Shown piece by piece: positions 1 to 9,432 of a DNA stretch of 64,000 nt. The notes under the pieces are model-generated. The model was not told where the DNA came from. It did no database searches and was given only the letters and a program-made list of their open reading frames with translations. The DNA is from Streptomyces sp. AV19 (GTDB taxonomy: Bacteria > Actinomycetota > Actinomycetes > Streptomycetales > Streptomycetaceae), in assembly GCF_015999245.1 (NCBI RefSeq), contig NZ_JAEAMR010000003.1, positions 47,340 to 111,339 of the forward strand. Reading direction: 5' to 3'. The translations under genes and the position numbers were made by a program. Each line of letters starts with the position of its first letter. Position 1 is the first letter of the stretch.

Positions 1-595
1 GGGGGCTCCCGGGGGCGGCGGGCGCGGGCCCGGGGCCGGGGGGCGGGCCCGGCCCGCCGCCCCCCGGCCCCCCCAGCGCGCGCTCGCCGGCGCGACGGCG
101 GAGGCCGTGGGCCGGGCCCGCCGGGCCCTCGCCGCGGTCACGGGCGCGGCGCTGCTGACCGGCGCGTGCGCCCAGGCGGGCACGGTGGCGTACGCGCTGC
201 CGGCGCGCGCCGCCCGGACCGTGCGCGAACACGTCCCGGCCGTCGCGCCGTGGCCGTCGTTCGGCTGGGCGGCCGGTCAACTGCCTGGCGATGCCACGGT
301 GATGACGAACGACTACTTCGCGCTGCGGATGCTGCCCGCCTACGGGCCGTACACCGTCGCCCCGGCCTGGCCCGACGTCTTCCTGCCGGACGAACGGGCG
401 CGCCGCGAGGCGACCCGGCGCTACTACGCGCCCTCCGCCTCCCGGGCCGAACGGCTCGGCCTGCTGGGGCGGTACGGGGCGCGCTGGGTACTGCAGAAGG
501 ACGGCGCCCCCGGCCTGCGGCCGGACGACCCGGCGCTGCGACGGACGGTCCGCGGACCCGGAGGGTTCGCGTTGCTGGAGGTGGAGGCCCGATGA
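1..595 (+). CDS. C-terminal part of a membrane glycosyltransferase-like protein (5' truncated by window)
   Basis: The reading frame is open from base 2 with no stop, so the GTG at 107 is probably internal and the gene starts outside the window. The visible part has one hydrophobic segment (around the LAAVTGAALLTG stretch) followed by about 120 residues containing an NDYFALRMLPAYG region, like the extracytoplasmic tails that follow the last membrane helix of GT39/GT87-type polyprenyl-phosphate sugar transferases. Its stop overlaps the start of the GT87-like gene (ATGA), so the two are translationally coupled. The first 100 bases are almost pure G/C and encode a Gly/Pro/Arg-rich linker. Family assignment rests on context and the tail only. 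Confidence 0.55.
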   Translation, partial: GAPGGGGRGPGAGGRARPAAPRPPQRALAGATAEAVGRARRALAAVTGAALLTGACAQAGTVAYALPARAARTVREHVPAVAPWPSFGWAAGQLPGDATVMTNDYFALRMLPAYGPYTVAPAWPDVFLPDERARREATRRYYAPSASRAERLGLLGRYGARWVLQKDGAPGLRPDDPALRRTVRGPGGFALLEVEAR

Positions 596-1851
596 GCCCG
601 ATGAGGAGGGCGGCCGGGAAGGCGCGGACGCCGGAGGGGGCGGGCGGGGACGGGCTCGCGCGGTGGGCGCGCGGCCGTGCCTCGTGGCCGCTGCTCGCCG
701 CCGCGTTGCTCGTGTACCTGCTGAGCGCCGGGCGGATGCTGGGCGTCCGCCGTACGGGCATGGACAACGCGGTCGTCGTCCGGGCCGCCCGCCACCTGCT
801 CGACGGCGGGTCGCCCTACGCCGACAAGCGCTTCCTCTACCTGCCGGGCGCGGTCTTCGCGGCGCTGCCCCAGGCGCCGTTCTCCGACCGGACGCTGACG
901 CGCGCGGTGCCCTTCGTCACCGCCGCGTTCGTGCTCGCCGGCGTGGTGCTCGCCCTGCGGATCTTCGACGTGCGGGCGGACAGCCGGCTCGCGGCGGCCG
1001 TGACCGCCGGGCTCGCGCTCTTCCTGCCGTTCCAGGGCATCGTGCACCTCGGCAACTGGACGGCCGCCTCGGTCGTCGCGTTCCCCGCCGCGCTGCTGCT
1101 GGCGCTGCGCGGCCGCTGGAGCGCGGCGGGGGCGGTCGTCGGCGCGGCGATCGCCCTCAAACCGATGCTCGTGCCACTGTTGCTGCTCTTCGTCCTGGCG
1201 CGCCGATGGCGGGCGTTGGCCTGGGCGGTGGCCCTTCCGTCCGTGATCTCCTCGGCGGCGGCGCTCGCCATGCCCCGGCCGCAGCTGTTCCTCACCAAGA
1301 CGCTGCCGTTCCTGCTGCACGGGCAGGACGACTACGCCGCGCCGTACGACGCCTCGTGGACCGCGGTCCTGCCCCGCCTGGGCGTGCCGCACCATCTGGC
1401 GTTCGCCCTGGGGGCGTGCGCCGCCGTCGCCGCGCTCTGCTTCGCGCGGGCGCGCTGGCGCGCCGGGGGCGACGAGGCGTTGCGGCTGGTGGAGTGCGGG
1501 TCGCTGCTGATGCTCGCGGCGTTCCTGGTGTCCCGGCCGTCCTTCCTGCACTACGCGCTGGTGATCCTGCCGGCGCTCGTCGCGTCGGTGGTGGTGCGCG
1601 GGGCCGCCGCGCGCCAGGTGTGGTTCTGGATGCCCCTGGTGCCGCAGATCGCCGGAGTGCCCTGGCCGGAGCTCGGCGGGTCGCGGAGGCACGCCTTCAA
1701 GGACATCGTGATGTTCACCGGGGCCGCCGCGGTCCTGGCCCTGGCCGTGTGGCGGAGGCGGGCCACGACCGCCCGGACGGTGACTGTCAGTGGTGCCCCC
1801 TACTCTCTGGGTAGTGATCCGGAGCCCCGGAGCCCATCGGAGACGAGGTGA
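592..1851 (+). CDS. GT87-family polyprenyl-phosphate-dependent glycosyltransferase, multi-pass membrane protein
   Basis: A 419-residue polytopic membrane protein with about 8-10 hydrophobic helices. The N-terminal region has the GT87/DUF2029 arrangement: a first helix, then a GMDNAVVVRAARHLLDG stretch with an acidic residue in the extracytoplasmic loop, then a GSPYADKRFLYLPG segment. This family moves mannose or arabinose from decaprenyl-phosphate donors to glycolipids or wall polymers outside the membrane. The ATG at 592 was chosen because it overlaps the upstream stop as ATGA and the hydrophobic core begins soon after; the frame stays open far upstream but that part is the antisense of nothing conserved. 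The next gene starts 3 bases after the stop, so it sits in a four-gene glycosyltransferase operon. Confidence 0.82.
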   Translation: MSPMRRAAGKARTPEGAGGDGLARWARGRASWPLLAAALLVYLLSAGRMLGVRRTGMDNAVVVRAARHLLDGGSPYADKRFLYLPGAVFAALPQAPFSDRTLTRAVPFVTAAFVLAGVVLALRIFDVRADSRLAAAVTAGLALFLPFQGIVHLGNWTAASVVAFPAALLLALRGRWSAAGAVVGAAIALKPMLVPLLLLFVLARRWRALAWAVALPSVISSAAALAMPRPQLFLTKTLPFLLHGQDDYAAPYDASWTAVLPRLGVPHHLAFALGACAAVAALCFARARWRAGGDEALRLVECGSLLMLAAFLVSRPSFLHYALVILPALVASVVVRGAAARQVWFWMPLVPQIAGVPWPELGGSRRHAFKDIVMFTGAAAVLALAVWRRRATTARTVTVSGAPYSLGSDPEPRSPSETR

Positions 1852-1854
1852 CCC

Positions 1855-4641
1855 ATGCCCGCCGCGCGCCCCCTTCCCGACGTCAGCGTCGTCGTGATCG
1901 TCCACAACGACGCGGAACGGCTTCCGCGCGCCGTGCGGTCCGTCCTGACCCAGTCGCTGCGCAACCTCGAAGCGCTGATCGTGGACGACGGCTCCACCGA
2001 CGCCACCCCGGACGCCGTCCGCCGCCTCGCCGCCACCGACCCCCGGGTCCGCCCACTGCGCCTGCCGGCCAACAGCGGCGGCTGCGGCACCCCGCGCAAC
2101 GCGGGCATCGACGCGGCCCGGGCGCCGTACGTGATGTTCCTCGACAGCGACGACGAACTCCCGTACCACGCCTGCAAGTCACTGCTGCTCACCGCCGAAC
2201 GCACCGGCGTCGACCTGGTGGCCGGCGAGGTCACCCGGCTCTTCGAGGACACCGGCGCCACCGGCCTGTGGTACCCCCATCTCTTCGGGGAGGCACGGGT
2301 GTTGGCGGGCATCGCCGAGGCGCCCGAGTTCTTCCTCGACCACCTCTCCACCAACAAGCTCTACCGCGCCGCCTTCCTCGCCCGGCACCGGCTGCGCTTC
2401 CCCGAGGGCCTCCACTACGAGGACCAGCACTTCAGCGCCCGCGCCTACACGCTGGCCGAGCGCTTCGCCGTCGTCCCCTGGCCCGTCTACACCTGGCGGC
2501 TCGACCCGCGGGCCGCCTCGATCACCGCCGGCCGCCACCGCATCCGCAGCGTCGAGGACCGCGTCGCCGTCGCCCGGCTGACCGACGCCTTCCTGGAGGA
2601 GAGCGGGCACGCCGCACTCGGACCCGCCAAGGACGAGGCGTTCCTCCGCCACGACCTGCGCCTCCACCTCGGTGACCTGCCCTTCCAAGGGCCGGGCTGG
2701 GCCGCCGGGTTCGCCGCGGCCGTCACGCCCTACCTGGCCGGCCTCGCCCCGCGCGCCGTCGAGGCCCTCCCGCGCGAGCAGCGGATCTGCCAGTACCTGC
2801 TGAGCGCCGGCCGCCACGCCGAGGCGGCCGACTGCGCCCGCACCCTCGGCCGGCCCCTCCTCGCCCCGCGCCACACCGTACGCGCCGCGGGCCGCACCTA
2901 CTGGGGCGCCACCCCTCCCCCCGACGCCCGCGCCGCCGCCGAACTGGACATCACCGACTGGCACGTGACGGACCAGCCGTTCGCCACCGCCGCGCTGCGG
3001 CACGAGGTCACCCGCGTCACCCCCCACGGCACCCGCCTGCGGATCTCCCTGCGCACCCACGATCCGGCGCGGCTGCTCGCCGGGCCCGTCACCGCCGAGC
3101 TGCGCCTCACCGCCCGCACCGCCCCCCTCGCCGTGCCCTTCGGCTACGCCCCGGCCCCCGACGACGCGACCGTGCGCACCGCCGACCTCGTCCTCGACCT
3201 CGGCAGCGCCCGCCTCGGCCCCCAGGGCTTCGGCGGCCGCCGCCACCCCGTCGTCGTCCTCGAACGCCTGGGCCTGCACCGCACCGACCCCCTCCTCGCC
3301 ATCCCCGGCGCACCCGCCCTCCGCGCCCGGATCAACGGCCACGACGTACGCGTCGGCTGCGAGGACCGCGGCGCGGGCCGCCTGGAGATCCGGTGGGAGC
3401 GCACGGGCGTCCGCGCCCGCGCCGAGATCCTCGCGCCGCGCCTGGCCCCCGTCCGCCGCCTGGCCCGCCGCGCCACCGGCCCCGGCGCCCGGGGCCTCGC
3501 CTGCCGTGAGCTCCACCGGCTGCCCGTCGACGACGAGCTGGTCGTCTTCGAGGCCCTGGAAGGGCGCGGCTACGCCGACAGTCCCCGTTACATCCACGAG
3601 GAACTCCTGCGCCGCGGCCTCCCGTTGCGCGCCGTCTGGTCCTATGCCGGCAGCCGCGCCGGCTATCCCGAGGGCGTCCCGCTGGTCCGGCGCGGCAGCT
3701 GGGAGCACCTCCGCGCCGTCGCCCGCGCCCGCTACTGGGTGGACTCCCACGGCTTCCCCGCGCACCTCGCCAAGCGCCCCGGCACCCGCTACCTCCAGAC
3801 CTGGCACGGACAGGCGTTCAAGCACATGGGCTTCGACGTCCCCGAGCTCCGGCTCGCCGGACCCGGGCGGCGCCGCCGGCACCGCGCCATGATCGGCCGC
3901 TGGGACGCGCTCGTGGCCCCCAGCGAGGAGTTCGAGCGCACCTTCGTCCGCGCCAACGAGTACACCGGAGCCCTGCTGCGCACCGGACTGCCGCGCAACG
4001 ACGTCCTCGTCCGCTGGGACGAACCGGCCCAGCGCGAGCGCGCCGCCGCCGCCCGCGAGCGGCTCCAGATCCCGGACGGGGCGCGGGTGCTGCTCTACGC
4101 GCCCACCTTCCGCGACGGGGCGCGCGGCAGCGGTGAGTCCGTCCGGGCGGACCTCGCGGAGCTCGTCCGCCGCACCGGCGGAGCGTGGACGGTCGTGGTC
4201 CGCCCGCACTACTACGAGCGCTACACCGTCCCCCGTGAGCTCGGTCACGCGGTGCGCGACGGACGGGAGTTCGCCGACCTCAACGACCTGCTCCTCGCCT
4301 CCGACGCGCTGCTCACCGACTACTCGTCCGTGATGTTCGACTACGTCAACCTGGGCCGGCCCGTCCTGTTCCACGCCGACGACTACGACCGGTACCGGTC
4401 CGCGCTGCGCGGTACCTACTACGACCTGCCGGCCATCGCCCCCGGCCCGTTGATCACCACCGCCGGTGAACTCGCCGCCGTGCTGCGGGACCTGGACGCC
4501 GTGCGGGAGGAGTGGGCCGGGGCGTACGAGCGGTTCCGGGCCCGGTTCAACCCGTACGAGACCGGGGCGTCCAGCAAGGCCGTGGTCGACCTGTTCTTCG
4601 CCGAATCCTTCTCCGAATCCTTCGCGGGAGGTGCCCGGTGA
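1855..4641 (+). CDS. Fusion of GT2 glycosyltransferase and CDP-glycerol glycerophosphotransferase (teichoic-acid type)
   Basis: A 928-residue two-domain protein. Residues about 7-230 are a GT2 (GT-A fold) domain: VSVVVIVHNDAERLPRAV, the VDDGSTD nucleotide-sugar motif and FLDSDDE. Residues about 560-920 are a TagF-like CDP-glycerol:poly(glycerophosphate) transferase: TWHGQAFKHMGFD with its conserved His, LLYAPTFRDG, VVRPHYYERY and LLTDYSSVMFDY. Between them is a beta-rich region of unknown role. It should add a sugar and poly-glycerol- or polyol-phosphate to a teichoic-like wall polymer at the cytoplasmic face of the membrane. It follows the GT87 gene by 3 bp and overlaps the next gene by 4 (GTGA). 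Fusions of this type are common in actinomycete wall loci; the exact polymer is not inferable. Confidence 0.9.
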   Translation: MPAARPLPDVSVVVIVHNDAERLPRAVRSVLTQSLRNLEALIVDDGSTDATPDAVRRLAATDPRVRPLRLPANSGGCGTPRNAGIDAARAPYVMFLDSDDELPYHACKSLLLTAERTGVDLVAGEVTRLFEDTGATGLWYPHLFGEARVLAGIAEAPEFFLDHLSTNKLYRAAFLARHRLRFPEGLHYEDQHFSARAYTLAERFAVVPWPVYTWRLDPRAASITAGRHRIRSVEDRVAVARLTDAFLEESGHAALGPAKDEAFLRHDLRLHLGDLPFQGPGWAAGFAAAVTPYLAGLAPRAVEALPREQRICQYLLSAGRHAEAADCARTLGRPLLAPRHTVRAAGRTYWGATPPPDARAAAELDITDWHVTDQPFATAALRHEVTRVTPHGTRLRISLRTHDPARLLAGPVTAELRLTARTAPLAVPFGYAPAPDDATVRTADLVLDLGSARLGPQGFGGRRHPVVVLERLGLHRTDPLLAIPGAPALRARINGHDVRVGCEDRGAGRLEIRWERTGVRARAEILAPRLAPVRRLARRATGPGARGLACRELHRLPVDDELVVFEALEGRGYADSPRYIHEELLRRGLPLRAVWSYAGSRAGYPEGVPLVRRGSWEHLRAVARARYWVDSHGFPAHLAKRPGTRYLQTWHGQAFKHMGFDVPELRLAGPGRRRRHRAMIGRWDALVAPSEEFERTFVRANEYTGALLRTGLPRNDVLVRWDEPAQRERAAAARERLQIPDGARVLLYAPTFRDGARGSGESVRADLAELVRRTGGAWTVVVRPHYYERYTVPRELGHAVRDGREFADLNDLLLASDALLTDYSSVMFDYVNLGRPVLFHADDYDRYRSALRGTYYDLPAIAPGPLITTAGELAAVLRDLDAVREEWAGAYERFRARFNPYETGASSKAVVDLFFAESFSESFAGGAR

Positions 4642-5780
4642 CCCGGCGCAACCTATTCCTGATCGGCGTCGACGTGGACTCGATGGGCGGCTCCCAGCGC
4701 GTGCTGCACACCCTTGCCCAGGGCTTCGCGGAGCGCGGCCACCGGGTGGAGCTGATCGGCATCCGGCCGAGCCCCGAGCCGCACACCTTCCACGCCCGCC
4801 CCGCCTACCGGCGGGCCACGCTGCACCGGGCGCCGGCCGCCCCCGACTCCGACGCCGCCACGCTCGGCGAACTGCTGCGGCCCGCCCGGCTGCGCGCCCT
4901 CCGCGCCGCGCGGCGGGACGGCGAGCGGGCCCGCGCCCGGCTCGCCCGGCGGTTCGCGGCGGTGCGCGACGGATACGTGGTGATCGGCTCGCCCTGGGCG
5001 GTGGACTGGCTGGCGGGGGTGGAGCGGGCGCACCTGAAGTGCGTCGGGCAGTACCACGAGTCCTTCGCGCAGGCCGCCTGTTCGGCCAACCTTCGGCTGA
5101 TCCTGCGGCATTACGCCTCGCTGGAGAAGGCCGTCTTCCTCAGCGAGCCGGACGCGGCGGAGTTCCGGCGGCTGCGCCTGCCGAACGTGACGGTGGTTCC
5201 CAACCCCCTGCCGTTCGCCGCCGGTCCGCCGGCCCCGTTGGACACGCGGCGGGTCGGGGCCGTCGGCCGGCTGGATCCCGTCAAGCGGCTCGACCGGCTC
5301 GTCGACGCGTTCGCCGCGGCGAGCGCTCAAGTGCCCGGCTGGGAGCTGCACTTCTTCGGTGACGGGCCCGAGGAGCCGGGGCTGCGCGAGCGGGCGGCAC
5401 GGCTCGGCGTCGCCCACCGGGTGCGGTTCCGCGGCACGGTGCGGGACGTGGCGGCGGCGTACCGCGAGCTGTCGGTGCTCGCGCTCACGAGCGAGTACGA
5501 GGGCCGTCCCATGGCCCTCGCCGAGGCGTCGGCGTGTGGGGTGCCCTGCGTGTCCTTCGATCTGTCGGGCGGGGTGCGGGAGTTGGTGGCGGACGGGGAG
5601 ACGGGTGTGCTGGTGCCGCCGGGGGACGTGGGCGCGTTCGCGGAGGCGCTGGGCGGGTTGATGGCGGATGCGGGTCTGCGAGGGCGGTACGGGCGGGGTG
5701 CGCGGGAGCGGGTCGCGGGGTTGGCGCTGCCGGTGGTGCTGGATCGCTGGGAGGCGCTGTTCGAGGAGGTGGACCGGTGA
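4638..5780 (+). CDS. GT4-family (GT-B fold) glycosyltransferase
   Basis: A 380-residue retaining glycosyltransferase. The N-terminus reads FLIGVDVDSMGGSQRVLHTL, the usual first strand plus GG loop of GT4 enzymes. The C-terminal nucleotide-sugar domain has AVGRLDPVKRLDRLVDAF, LHFFGDGPEE and the E-x7-E region SEYEGRPMALAEASACG. The GTG at 4638 overlaps the upstream stop (GTGA) and has a GGGAGG-type ribosome site just before it. It closes the operon that begins left of the window and probably adds a sugar to the same wall polymer as the neighbouring CDP-glycerol transferase. Donor and acceptor cannot be told from the sequence. Confidence 0.87.
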   Translation: MTRRNLFLIGVDVDSMGGSQRVLHTLAQGFAERGHRVELIGIRPSPEPHTFHARPAYRRATLHRAPAAPDSDAATLGELLRPARLRALRAARRDGERARARLARRFAAVRDGYVVIGSPWAVDWLAGVERAHLKCVGQYHESFAQAACSANLRLILRHYASLEKAVFLSEPDAAEFRRLRLPNVTVVPNPLPFAAGPPAPLDTRRVGAVGRLDPVKRLDRLVDAFAAASAQVPGWELHFFGDGPEEPGLRERAARLGVAHRVRFRGTVRDVAAAYRELSVLALTSEYEGRPMALAEASACGVPCVSFDLSGGVRELVADGETGVLVPPGDVGAFAEALGGLMADAGLRGRYGRGARERVAGLALPVVLDRWEALFEEVDR

Positions 5781-5906
5781 GGGATTTCGCCCCTGGCCCT
5801 CCCCCAGAGGGGGTACCCCCACTTTCGCCGTTTCTCCCGGGGCTGTGCCCCTCGGCCCCGCAATGCGGCTCCGCCGTATCTCCCTCGAACTCCCCGGAGG
5901 GGGCAG

Positions 5907-5960
5907 CCCCCGGACGGGCTGAACAGCGCGCCCGGGCGCGGAAACCAGCCCGTCCGGGGG
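5907..5960. terminator. Long GC-rich inverted repeat between convergent genes
   Basis: A perfect 15-bp inverted repeat (5907-5921 with 5946-5960, arm CCCCCGGACGGGCTG) with a 24-base loop lies in the 272-bp gap between two convergent glycosyltransferase genes. Shorter C-run/G-run palindromes flank it at about 5797-5820 and 6000-6045. It is likely a bidirectional terminator, and similar palindromes are dispersed in Streptomyces intergenic regions. There is no T-run, as is usual in this genus. Confidence 0.55.
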
Positions 5961-6052
5961 AGCTTGAGGACAGTGCCCGGAGGGCGCTTCGGGGGGCAGG
6001 GGGCGGAGCCCCCTGCGGAACGCTGAAAGGGCGGGATGGGGGAGCGCTCTCC

Positions 6053-7687
6053 CTAACCCCACCACCGCAACCGCCTCGCCACCGCCGTCAGCGCACCCCC
6101 GACCCCCACCACCACCCGCATCGCCAGCGCCCCGCCCCCCGTCGCATGGGGACGAAGGAGCAGCACGCCGTACCGCAGGCTCGGCAGGGCGACGCGGCCG
6201 CGCGGCAGGGGGCCGGTGGCCCGCGCGGCCGTGCGGAGTACGCCCCCGTGCGCGCAGTGCAGGCGCACGCGCACCTCCCAGGTCCGGGTCCCGTACGACG
6301 CCAGCGGCCCGAGGCCGAAGCGCAGCCGGGCGGACCAGCCGGGGCCCTCGGGGTGCAGGGGCGTGCGGAGCACCAGGGCCCAGGAGCCGCCGCGCGGGCG
6401 GAGTTCGACCTCGGCCGTGTGCGGCCGGGCGGCGGCGAGGCGGCCGTAGAGGTCGTGGACGTGCAGGGTCAGGTCGGCCCGCAGCAGCAGGCGCAGCGTC
6501 GCGTCGACGGTGACGGGCAGCCGCCGGGTGGGAGCCGCGGCGAGGCCGTCGAGGACGGCGGCGGGCAGGTCGTCGGCCCACACCGGCCCGCCGGACACCG
6601 CGGCGTAGGGCGGCAGCAGCCGGGCCGGCCGGGCGGCGAGCTGGGCGAGCCGGTCAAGGTCGCGCGGGGCCGGCGCGGCCAGGACCACCCGGGCGATCCA
6701 GCGGGCGGGCGCCCGGGCGGCCGCGAGCTCGGCCTCGTCGTAGCCGGCCAGGCACGCACGGGCGGCGCGCCACCACGCATGCCGGTAGACGGCGTCGCGC
6801 CGCGGCAGTTCGCGGACGTATATGCGCAGGTCGTGGTCGAGGAACTTGACGCGTGCCGCGAGGGCCAGCCGCTCCCGGCCGGCCGCGCGATAGATCTGCT
6901 CGCCGCGCCGGTGGGCGCGCACCCGGGCGTGCCAGTTGGCGATCCGGTCGCGGTCGAGCGAGAGCGACGGCCGGGCGGCACGGCGCCGCACGTGCCAGAC
7001 GTAGACGGTGTCGGGGACGGTCGCGACGGCAGGTCCGGCCGCGAGGAGCCGGGCGCTGAAGACGAAGTCCTCGTAGGGATAACGGCCTTCGGGGAAGAGG
7101 ACGCCGTGCTCGGTGAGGAAGGCGCGTGCGTAGAGCTTGTTGACGCACAGGGTGTCGTGGAGGAGCGCCGGATGGTGTTCGGGGGAGGGGTGCAGGGCGG
7201 CGGTCCGGTAGAGGCCGGGCTGCCAGCGGGTGTCGATCCGCTGGGGGAGTTCGCGGCGGACGCACAGGCCCGCGGCCACGGGGACGCCGTGCCGCAGGGC
7301 GGCGCCCAGCAGTGCCTCCGCGGCGCCCTCGGGGAGCACGTCGTCGCTGTCGAGGAACATCACATACGGAGTCCGGGCGGCGCGCAGGCCCTCGTTGCGG
7401 GGCGTGCCGCAGCCGCCGCTGTTGACGCGGCGGTGGATGACGCGCAACCGGGGGTGGCGCGCGGCCAGCCGGTCGAGGACGGCGGCGGTGCCGTCGGTCG
7501 AGGCGTCGTCCACGGCGATGACCTCGGCGACGGCGGGATCCTGGGCGAGGGCGGAGCGGACGGCGTCCGCGACGTGCGCGGCGTCGTCGTAACCGATGAC
7601 GATCACGCTGACCAGGCCGGGGGGCAGCGTGCCGGGAGCGTTCGGCCGGCCAGGGGTTCCGCTCTCGTTCACCGTCACGGAACTCAT
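6053..7687 (-). CDS. GT2-family glycosyltransferase
   Basis: A 544-residue protein with an N-terminal GT2 domain at residues about 28-260 (VSVIVIGYDDAAHVADAV, AVDDASTDGT, VMFLDSDDVLPEG) followed by about 280 residues like the central part of the GT2/CDP-glycerol fusion at 1855 but without the glycerophosphotransferase domain. The shared NSGGCGTPRNEG motif suggests the two genes are paralogues. The ATG at 7687 is the most upstream credible start. It is divergent from the GT39-like gene at 7759 with only 71 bp between them, so the promoters must overlap or lie very close. It probably acts in the same surface-polymer pathway. Confidence 0.85.
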   Translation of the reverse strand: MSSVTVNESGTPGRPNAPGTLPPGLVSVIVIGYDDAAHVADAVRSALAQDPAVAEVIAVDDASTDGTAAVLDRLAARHPRLRVIHRRVNSGGCGTPRNEGLRAARTPYVMFLDSDDVLPEGAAEALLGAALRHGVPVAAGLCVRRELPQRIDTRWQPGLYRTAALHPSPEHHPALLHDTLCVNKLYARAFLTEHGVLFPEGRYPYEDFVFSARLLAAGPAVATVPDTVYVWHVRRRAARPSLSLDRDRIANWHARVRAHRRGEQIYRAAGRERLALAARVKFLDHDLRIYVRELPRRDAVYRHAWWRAARACLAGYDEAELAAARAPARWIARVVLAAPAPRDLDRLAQLAARPARLLPPYAAVSGGPVWADDLPAAVLDGLAAAPTRRLPVTVDATLRLLLRADLTLHVHDLYGRLAAARPHTAEVELRPRGGSWALVLRTPLHPEGPGWSARLRFGLGPLASYGTRTWEVRVRLHCAHGGVLRTAARATGPLPRGRVALPSLRYGVLLLRPHATGGGALAMRVVVGVGGALTAVARRLRWWG

Positions 7688-7758
7688 TTTTATCCGGCGA
7701 GTACGACAAACCGGGCCATTGTGGGGCCGAATGTGTCGAGGAGCGGGAGGGAGCGGCG

Positions 7759-9432
7759 ATGGGGCGGACTCCGGTGCGGGCCGCGCTGACGGATCGGGCG
7801 TCGACGGCCGCCGCCGGGGCGGTCGCCACCGCGTCGGCAGGCGGTCGCGGGCGGGCGGCGGCGCGGGCGGCCGTGCTGGGCCCGGCCGGCGTGGCGGTGA
7901 CCCTGGGCCTGTGGGGGCTGGACCGCGGTTCGATGTGGCGCGACGAGGGCGCCACCTTCCAGGTGGCCCGCCGTTCGGTGCCCGAGATACTCCGGCTGCT
8001 CGGCTCCGTCGACGCCGTGCACGGCCTCTACTACCTGCTGATGCACGCCGTCCTCGCGGTGCGCGCGGACGAGGTGACGCTGCGGCTGCCCTCGGTCGCC
8101 GCGACGGCCTGCACCGCCGCCCTCGTCGGGGCGCTCGGCAGCCGGCTCGCCCGGCCCCGCGTGGGCCTGTGGGCGGGCCTGCTCTACGCGGTCAATCCCT
8201 TCGTCGGCCGCTACGCCCAGGAGGGCCGCTCGTACGCGCTGGTCGCGGCGGGCGCGGCGCTGGCGACGCTGCTGCTGGTCCGCGCCGCCGAGCGCGGTTC
8301 CGCCGCCCGCTGGTGCGGCTACGGGGCCGTCGTCATGGTCAGTGCACTGCTGCACGAGTTCGCCGTCCTGCTGCTGCCCGCGCACGCCCTGACACTGTTC
8401 GCCTCGCGCGTGCCGTGGCGGACGTGGCGCGGCTGGGGGTGCGCGGCCCTGGCCGCCTGTGCGGCCGTCGCGCCGCTGGCGGTCTTCTCCCGGGGGCAGA
8501 GCGGGCAGGTCTCCTGGATCAGGACGCCCGGCTCCGCGGAGGCGAAAGCGCTGGTCCTCGCCTTCGCGGGCCCGAGCGATGCCGTCCTGGCCGGCACCCT
8601 GGCGCTGGCCGCCGTCGCCCTGCTCGCCCCGCTGCCCCGCACCGGTCCGCCGGCGGCGCCCCGGCTTCCGCTCCACGCCGTGGCCCTGCCGCTGGCCCTC
8701 GTCCCGCCCGTCCTGCTGTACGCCGCGTCGCAGAGCACACCGGTGTTCCTCGACCGCTACCTGCTCTTCGGTCTCGCGGGCGTCCCCCTGCTCGCCGCCG
8801 CCGGAGCGGAACGGCTGCTGGGGTTCCTGCCCCGGCGCGGCGTCGCGGTGACCGTCGGCGTCGCGGCGATCGCGGCGTCCTTCCTGTGGCAGCTCCCCGT
8901 CCAGCAGCGCGAGCGGCTCCCCGCGAGCCGGGGCGACGAGCCCGCCCGGGTGGCCGCCGTCGTCGGCCGGCTGGCGAGGCCGGGCGACGCGGTGCTGTTC
9001 CTGCCGCACCACGAGCGCCGCATATCCCTGATGTACCCGCGCGACTTCACCGGCCTGCGCGACCTGACGCTCGGGCGCGGCGCCGCCGCCTCCGGCACGC
9101 TCTACGGCGAGGAGGCCGACTCGGCCGAACTGCGCCGCCGCCTGGCCCGGTTGCCCCCAGGCACCCGTGTCTGGGTGGTGTGGGACACGACCACCGTCGG
9201 CGGCCGCTGGTTCCGGGCGCAGCGCGCCGAGTACGCCAAGTCGCGCGTGCTCGGCGAGCTGTGCCGCGAGGAGGGGGCGACGGTGTACGTACGCGGCGGC
9301 GCGGTCACGCGGTACTCCTGCCGGCCGGGGCAGGCGGGAGGTATATCCGGCGTTCCCGCCGCGCCTCCCGCTTCACCACCCCCTGCTTCACTGCACCCGA
9401 CTACTTCACCGCCCCCGCCATCACGCCGCTGA
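7759..9432 (+). CDS. GT39-like polyprenyl-phosphate sugar transferase, multi-pass membrane protein
   Basis: A 557-residue membrane protein. After a first helix it has SMWRDEGATFQVARRS, the acidic first periplasmic loop typical of the GT39/ArnT/PMT superfamily (DE pair near residues 57-58), then RLPSVAATACTAALVGALG, AQEGRSYAL and about ten hydrophobic segments, with a soluble C-terminal domain. Such enzymes take mannose or other sugars from polyprenyl phosphate and act outside the membrane. A GGGAGG ribosome site lies about 10 bases before the ATG. The last 32 bases overlap the end of the convergent permease gene. Confidence 0.8.
   Translation: MGRTPVRAALTDRASTAAAGAVATASAGGRGRAAARAAVLGPAGVAVTLGLWGLDRGSMWRDEGATFQVARRSVPEILRLLGSVDAVHGLYYLLMHAVLAVRADEVTLRLPSVAATACTAALVGALGSRLARPRVGLWAGLLYAVNPFVGRYAQEGRSYALVAAGAALATLLLVRAAERGSAARWCGYGAVVMVSALLHEFAVLLLPAHALTLFASRVPWRTWRGWGCAALAACAAVAPLAVFSRGQSGQVSWIRTPGSAEAKALVLAFAGPSDAVLAGTLALAAVALLAPLPRTGPPAAPRLPLHAVALPLALVPPVLLYAASQSTPVFLDRYLLFGLAGVPLLAAAGAERLLGFLPRRGVAVTVGVAAIAASFLWQLPVQQRERLPASRGDEPARVAAVVGRLARPGDAVLFLPHHERRISLMYPRDFTGLRDLTLGRGAAASGTLYGEEADSAELRRRLARLPPGTRVWVVWDTTTVGGRWFRAQRAEYAKSRVLGELCREEGATVYVRGGAVTRYSCRPGQAGGISGVPAAPPASPPPASLHPTTSPPPPSRR

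Noticed and set aside
107..595. A complete 162-residue gene starting at GTG 107
   Set aside because: The frame is open to the window edge with no stop, and the product looks like the tail of a larger membrane enzyme, so it is listed as 5' truncated.
2179..4374. 731-residue minus-strand open frame opposite the CDP-glycerol transferase fusion
   Set aside because: Shadow of the real gene: Gly/Ala/Val/Glu-rich with no recognisable domain.
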